Positions 23,898 through 27,838 of a stretch of DNA of 27,838 nt are shown here, piece after piece; within the stretch, counting starts at the first letter, position 1, and each line of letters opens with the position of its first letter. The notes under the pieces are model-generated. The model saw nothing but the letters and a program-made list of their open reading frames with translations. It had not been told where the DNA came from and ran no database searches. The DNA comes from UBA1368 sp964563125 (GTDB taxonomy: Bacteria > Bacillota > Syntrophomonadia > Syntrophomonadales > Syntrophomonadaceae): assembly GCA_964563125.1 (NCBI GenBank), contig CAZLVY010000025.1:1-27838 (forward strand), given 5' to 3'. The translations under genes and the position numbers were made by a program.

Positions 23898-23926
23898 TTT
23901 ATAGATAGGATAACCTTTATCTGCAA
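23898..23926 (-). promoter_or_regulatory. Candidate promoter of the transposase gene
   Basis: Minus strand TTGCAG, 17-nt spacer, TATAAA, ending 26 nt before the ATG. The -10 matches five of six bases. It lies between the gene and repeat copies 7 and 8, so the unit carries its own promoter. Confidence 0.4.
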
Positions 23927-23962
23927 AATAGTAAACCCATACGAAGTGTTAATTTGAATAAA

Positions 23963-23997
23963 GGCAACATTTAGTGCCTGACCCCCTCGGAAACATT
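23963..23997 (-). repeat. REP-like repeat copy 7
   Basis: In minus reading: AATGTTTCC, spacer, GGGGGTCAGGCAC, TAAATGTTGCC. Inverted relative to copies 5 and 6 on the other side of the transposase gene. Confidence 0.8.
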
Positions 23998-23999
23998 TC

Positions 24000-24034
24000 G
24001 GCAACATTGAAGCCTGACCCCCAAAGCAACATTA
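24000..24034 (-). repeat. REP-like repeat copy 8, fused to the subtilase stop codon
   Basis: In minus reading: TAATGTTGC, spacer, GGGGGTCAGGCTTC, AATGTTGCC. The leading TAA (24032-24034) is the stop codon of the subtilase gene. Confidence 0.82.
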
Positions 24035-27000
24035 CCAGGCGATGTTGAGGTGGATTTGGTCGGTGGTGGGGGTTATTGACAGCTGCACCATGCCATTGTT
24101 TATTTCATATAGCCGCTCTTCGATTGCTACAACTCCATTGGCAGGTTTTTTGGTAACTGGATCCCAAAAATGCAAGGTAACGATGCTTTCCTCACCTTTT
24201 TTAATCTGCTCCGTAATAGCTGTAACGATGTATTTTGGATCTGGTGCCCCCGATGTTTGCTTTTTCCATCCTTCTATGCCGACATCCAATTTATAAATGG
24301 TTTCTTTTAAGTTGTAGTCACTTAGTGAAGCGGAACTGTAGATCACTACTTCCCAGGTCCCGGCATCAGGCTGATCATATTCCAGACGGGTTGAAGCCTG
24401 GAGCTGGACTTCACCTACTCCTGCATAAGAACTGGTCTGTGAATTTTGACCGGGTGAGATTACATGCAAACGTGCCCGGCCTTTATCACCAACATTAAGG
24501 TCTATGCTAAGTTTATCCGCTCCGGACGGCACATAGAAATAATATCGTTTCATTTGCCCGGCAGCCAGCTGGGCTTCGGTAGTGTACTTATTATTTTCCG
24601 CCTTCTGCAGCTCTACCGGCACCACCAGAGTCTGTAAGACTGATATATCATTTCCGGGGGTGTTAATATCATCTAAGACTATCAGATCACTATATAAGCC
24701 AGGCTTAGTCAATTTATCGTAGGTAATCTCTATATTACGGTAGCCATGACTGGGCAGTTGGATAGTATATTGTTCCGGCTTTATCCATGATGACAGTCCG
24801 CCTGCTGCCATATTGTAGTTTTTATCGCTGTTATTGTAAACGGTCAATCCTAATTTGGCTGGCAGCAAAAACCGTGAGTAGAGGCTGTTGGTATAACCAC
24901 TTTCAGGGCTGTATTGTTTGGTTTCATAGGATATTATTTCTTTTTCTTTTTGCAGGTTGTCCCAGGCCTTCAAAATATTTACCGCACCAAAGCCCTGTTC
25001 CGCCACGCTAAAAGCAGCGATGCGGTCAGCACCTTCCAGGATGGCATTATAAACTGACTTTGTATCATAACGATATAGTTCCTGACTGAGGGCACTGGCT
25101 AATAATGCCGCTACGCCGGCTACGTGTGGCGCAGCCATACTAGTGCCTTCACTCAAGCGATAATTCTGATCTCCCCAGAGCGGATAAGTCGAAACAACAC
25201 TGCCCGGAGCAATTACCGTCGGTGCCATATTTCCATTGCTGGCTGGTCCGGAAGAACTAAAATACCACAATGTAGGCTCAGTAACTGACCAGCCATAATC
25301 ATTCCTCCACATAGCGGGGGTGGCATAAGCACCTGCACTGATTACATTTTTAATGGCCGCTGTACTGGCCACCGTTTCAATTCCAGGACCCTGATTGCCG
25401 GCTGCCATACAGATAATAAGCCCGTATTTCGAAAGCATCTCTTCGGTAAATGTCGTCATCAATTTATTTTCACTGGATGTTAAATTATACTGTCCCATAC
25501 TGATAACTGCTACCTTTGAGCCTCGCTCAGCAGCCAGTCTGATAGCTTTCTCCAGATTGCTAAGAGAAGCAATGCCCAGGCTGTCCATCACTTTTATTGC
25601 TAATACTTGTGCACCTGGTGCCACACCTTTGATTTTTCCATTTGCCGCAACTATGCCTGCCACCTGGGTACCGTGTCCCAGGCTGTCAAAAGACAGCTTA
25701 ATAAATTTCCCTTCACTGGATATTTCGCTTAATACCAGGTTAAGTTTTTTGCCATTTAGTCCCTGAACAGCTGCAAACTGGTGCAGTTGGCTATATTTCT
25801 TTATAGCGATCTCGTCATTTAATTTATAGTCCTGATTAGTATCTATGTAGGCAGTATCAAAATGCTCATTATATTTACCGGCAGTAATTATTACTAAAAC
25901 CGAGGAAGATTGTTGTCCATCTAAAAAATCTACTGATAGGGATGGGAGTTTAAGATATCCGTAACGGTAGCTTTCAGCATTATTAGGCAAACTGCTGACA
26001 TCCACTTTCCGCCCGTCAATATTTATATATCCACTTTCATTTCTGACTGCTTCTTTTAATATCACTTTCCCCTGATCAGTCAAATCAATAAAATCAATTA
26101 TTTTTTGAAAGCCTTCACTGGTTTTCTGCAAATCAGTGTGGCCAGGGTCTATTCCACTGTCAATTACTGCCACCAATTGCCCCCTGCCGGTTATCCCGTA
26201 ATTTTCTACGAATTCATTGACCTTCATCGCTTCCCGTGTATTATAAAGACTCTGGTCTAAATCCTGCGAAGAAAATTCCCCTTGATTAGCAGTTACCCTC
26301 TCCTCCAGCGGGACTAAATTACTGCCAGCCTGCTCTTTTGCAGGTACGACTTGCGGTAAGCTGGTAAATGACAGGTTGACATTATTAGCGGGCAGCTGAT
26401 CAACCAGATATAAATAGGCTAACTGTCCTTGCGAATTAACATTAATATAAGCTTTAACCGGTAAATTTAATTCTGAAATTGGTTGGTTACTGCCCTGTTG
26501 ATATGCTTCCACCTTGTCTGACAAAGTAAATACTTGTTCTTTACCATTAATTAATACTTTGGCTTGTTTAGCAGGCAGTTCGATCTTTAGTAGTTGTCCG
26601 AAGAAATGATATTTTTCTCCCCGCAGTCCCAGGAAATTTTCCAGGAGCACCGCAACTTCAGCACGGGTAACATGCTGCTGCGGGCGAAAACTATTATCGG
26701 GAAAACCGTTTATCAATCCTATTTTAAGAGCAGCAGCAACATTATTGCGCGCCCAACCAGAAATATCCTCTTCATCGATAAACTGCTTTGCAAACTCTGT
26801 CTCTTCCTCTGCATCCAGACAATTAACCAGCATAGTAACAGCTTCTTCCCTGGTCACGGGAGTTTCCGGATTAAAATGCTTATTTTCATCCCCATGAACA
26901 ATGCTCAACTCTCTAGCCAATTCTATATAACCTTTAGCCCAAACCTTGCTGGTATCATTATAGGACGCATCGCCTTTTTGCAATTGCATGGCATCCTCGC

Positions 27001-27235
27001 TCTTGCCCATTATTCTGATAATCAATGAAACTAATTCCTGGCGTGAGACAGCCGCCCCCGGCCGGTACAGACCATCAGGATAGCCGGACACTAATTGGCG
27101 GCTTTGCAGTAAATCGATATGTGGTTTAGCCCAGTGATCGCGCGTGTCGGGGAAAGCCCCGACCGGCTGTGCAGTCATAGAAATAAAACTGCAAATGCAG
27201 ACCACAACAGCTATTGTTTTAAAACTCTTTTTCAT
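24032..27235 (-). CDS. SLH-domain S8 subtilisin-like surface protease
   Basis: A 1067-residue exported protease. The signal peptide (residues 1-27, ending VGA) is followed by three SLH repeats (about 28-205: DHWAKPHIDLLQ..GYPDG; VWAKGYIELAREL; GWARNNVAAALKIGLINGFPDNSF) that bind the cell wall. A beta-rich linker precedes the catalytic domain, with Asp359 in VAVIDSGID, His521 in GHGTQVAGIVA, oxyanion Asn614 in AAGNQGPG and Ser699 in EGTSMAAPHVAG. All are intact, so it should be active. About 160 residues separate Asp and His, far more than in subtilisin, indicating an inserted domain. The C-terminal third holds beta-sandwich domains (a PPC-like one near 900-1000). ATG 27235 follows a weak AAGG site. 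Its TAA stop is part of a repeat copy. It may be cotranscribed with the upstream tetR. Confidence 0.93.
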   Translation of the reverse strand: MKKSFKTIAVVVCICSFISMTAQPVGAFPDTRDHWAKPHIDLLQSRQLVSGYPDGLYRPGAAVSRQELVSLIIRIMGKSEDAMQLQKGDASYNDTSKVWAKGYIELARELSIVHGDENKHFNPETPVTREEAVTMLVNCLDAEEETEFAKQFIDEEDISGWARNNVAAALKIGLINGFPDNSFRPQQHVTRAEVAVLLENFLGLRGEKYHFFGQLLKIELPAKQAKVLINGKEQVFTLSDKVEAYQQGSNQPISELNLPVKAYINVNSQGQLAYLYLVDQLPANNVNLSFTSLPQVVPAKEQAGSNLVPLEERVTANQGEFSSQDLDQSLYNTREAMKVNEFVENYGITGRGQLVAVIDSGIDPGHTDLQKTSEGFQKIIDFIDLTDQGKVILKEAVRNESGYINIDGRKVDVSSLPNNAESYRYGYLKLPSLSVDFLDGQQSSSVLVIITAGKYNEHFDTAYIDTNQDYKLNDEIAIKKYSQLHQFAAVQGLNGKKLNLVLSEISSEGKFIKLSFDSLGHGTQVAGIVAANGKIKGVAPGAQVLAIKVMDSLGIASLSNLEKAIRLAAERGSKVAVISMGQYNLTSSENKLMTTFTEEMLSKYGLIICMAAGNQGPGIETVASTAAIKNVISAGAYATPAMWRNDYGWSVTEPTLWYFSSSGPASNGNMAPTVIAPGSVVSTYPLWGDQNYRLSEGTSMAAPHVAGVAALLASALSQELYRYDTKSVYNAILEGADRIAAFSVAEQGFGAVNILKAWDNLQKEKEIISYETKQYSPESGYTNSLYSRFLLPAKLGLTVYNNSDKNYNMAAGGLSSWIKPEQYTIQLPSHGYRNIEITYDKLTKPGLYSDLIVLDDINTPGNDISVLQTLVVPVELQKAENNKYTTEAQLAAGQMKRYYFYVPSGADKLSIDLNVGDKGRARLHVISPGQNSQTSSYAGVGEVQLQASTRLEYDQPDAGTWEVVIYSSASLSDYNLKETIYKLDVGIEGWKKQTSGAPDPKYIVTAITEQIKKGEESIVTLHFWDPVTKKPANGVVAIEERLYEINNGMVQLSITPTTDQIHLNIAW

Positions 27236-27254
27236 AGGTTCCTGCCTTAGATAT

Positions 27255-27281
27255 GTATTTCGGAAATACCCCTCCGGGGCA
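27255..27281 (-). repeat. Single mini-hairpin unit C with adjoining palindrome
   Basis: In minus reading TGCCCCGGAGGGGTA (27267-27281) is one unit of the array A/B type. GTATTTCCGAAATAC (27255-27269), a perfect 6-bp hairpin, overlaps its end. It lies just upstream of the subtilase RBS. Confidence 0.65.
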
Positions 27282-27283
27282 CA

Positions 27284-27316
27284 GGCATTTGGTGCCTGAC
27301 CCCCTTGGCAACATTA
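27284..27316 (-). repeat. REP-like repeat copy 9, fused to the tetR stop codon
   Basis: In minus reading: TAATGTTGCC, spacer, GGGGGTCAGGCACC, AAATGCC. The leading TAA (27314-27316) is the stop of the TetR gene. Confidence 0.82.
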
Positions 27317-27838
27317 GGGTTTAATGCCGTTGAAAATGATGTCGGTTATTTGTTGAGCGGTTGTTTCCGCATCGATTGCCATTTCGTCAATAGCGATTGG
27401 CGCCCAGAAGGCAGCGAATGTTCCCGTTATAAGCAATGTTAATAATTGCGGGTCCAGTTCACGTATTTCGCCTCTGGCTATACCCTGATTAATAAGCTCG
27501 TTCATGCGCAACTGTTTTTCTTTACGCATGTTGTTGCCCCATTCTTTCAATTCTTCATCCATTATTTCTACATCCCAGAAAACAATACGGGTTAATTCTT
27601 TGTTTTCGATGCAAAAGCGCAAATGTCCTGTAAGTAAAAATTGGATGCGTTCCCTGATCGTTAAGGCATCAATATCGATAGCAGTAAGGCTGGCATAATA
27701 AGTATTGACGCTGGCTGCCATTATCTCCTGAAATAAATGGCTCTTACTGGTAAAATATTCATAGATGGTCCCTTTACCTATACCTGCTGCTACTGCTATT
27801 TCCTCCATACGGGTATCATGAAAGCCTTTCTGAGAAAA
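27314..27838 (-). CDS. TetR/AcrR-family regulator (5' end beyond window)
   Basis: DNA-binding repressor-type protein. The visible part starts within the N-terminal HTH: FSQKGFHDTRMEEIAVAAGIGKGTIYEYFTSKSHLF, the hallmark TetR recognition helix. The first 15-20 residues lie past position 27838. The remaining 174 residues form the helical ligand domain (VNTYYASLTAIDIDALTIRERIQFLL...), whose ligand cannot be inferred. An ATG at 27808 lies inside the HTH and is not the true start. The gene ends NGIKP with a TAA that belongs to repeat copy 9. It lies 78 nt upstream of the subtilase gene with no terminator other than repeat hairpins between, so it may affect or be cotranscribed with that gene. Confidence 0.9.
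   Translation of the reverse strand, partial: FSQKGFHDTRMEEIAVAAGIGKGTIYEYFTSKSHLFQEIMAASVNTYYASLTAIDIDALTIRERIQFLLTGHLRFCIENKELTRIVFWDVEIMDEELKEWGNNMRKEKQLRMNELINQGIARGEIRELDPQLLTLLITGTFAAFWAPIAIDEMAIDAETTAQQITDIIFNGIKP

Overview
The window looks like a chromosomal segment of a low-to-moderate G+C Firmicute, most likely a Clostridia-class anaerobe (inference). The grounds are the gene order, strong Shine-Dalgarno sites with frequent TTG starts, a long-form HPF, a SecA with the C-terminal zinc motif, and an SLH-anchored surface protease. All credible genes are on the minus strand, so transcription runs from high to low coordinates. A 100-base run of N (7989-8088) interrupts one gene, so this is a draft scaffold.

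Core block (about 24-20900). In transcription order it reads phosphoglucomutase, degS-like kinase, degU-like regulator, a small unknown gene, comFC, hpf, secA, prfB (with its programmed +1 frameshift), split transketolase (two genes), ftsE, ftsX, a coiled-coil M23 peptidase, ctpA-type S41 protease, a duplicated P-loop protein, uvrB and uvrA. This resembles the Bacillus degSU-comF-...-hpf-secA-prfB-...-ftsEX-ctp-uvrBA backbone, but the flagellar block that lies between comFC and hpf there is absent, as are comFA and comFB. Several transcription units end in clear intrinsic terminators. hpf has a good sigma-H-type promoter. The secA leader holds a terminator hairpin whose 3' arm could instead pair with the secA ribosome binding site.

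Accessory block (about 21000-27838). It holds wecB, a small PNPOx-fold flavoprotein gene, a REP-associated tyrosine (Y1/HUH) transposase, a 1067-residue SLH-domain subtilase, and a TetR regulator cut off by the window end. It is seeded with a family of short palindromic repeats with the cores GGGGTCAGGC and ATGTTGCC. I count nine copies, eight here and one at the very start of the window beside uvrA. Pairs of inverted copies flank the transposase. In three genes (uvrA, the subtilase, tetR) the TAA stop codon is itself the edge of a repeat copy. Two intergenic copies carry back-to-back 13-15-nt mini-hairpins (TGCCC-loop-GGGTA; four units, then three), and a single unit lies beside a third copy. 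This transposase, repeat and mini-hairpin system is the most interesting part of the window.

Functionally, the core genes cover excision repair (uvrAB), protein export (secA), translation termination and ribosome hibernation (prfB, hpf), cell-wall hydrolysis at division (ftsEX, M23 peptidase, ctpA), the pentose phosphate pathway (transketolase) and a two-component system. The accessory genes point to the cell surface (wecB, SLH protease). No rRNA, tRNA or CRISPR array was seen, and no gene-free stretch exceeds 300 bases.
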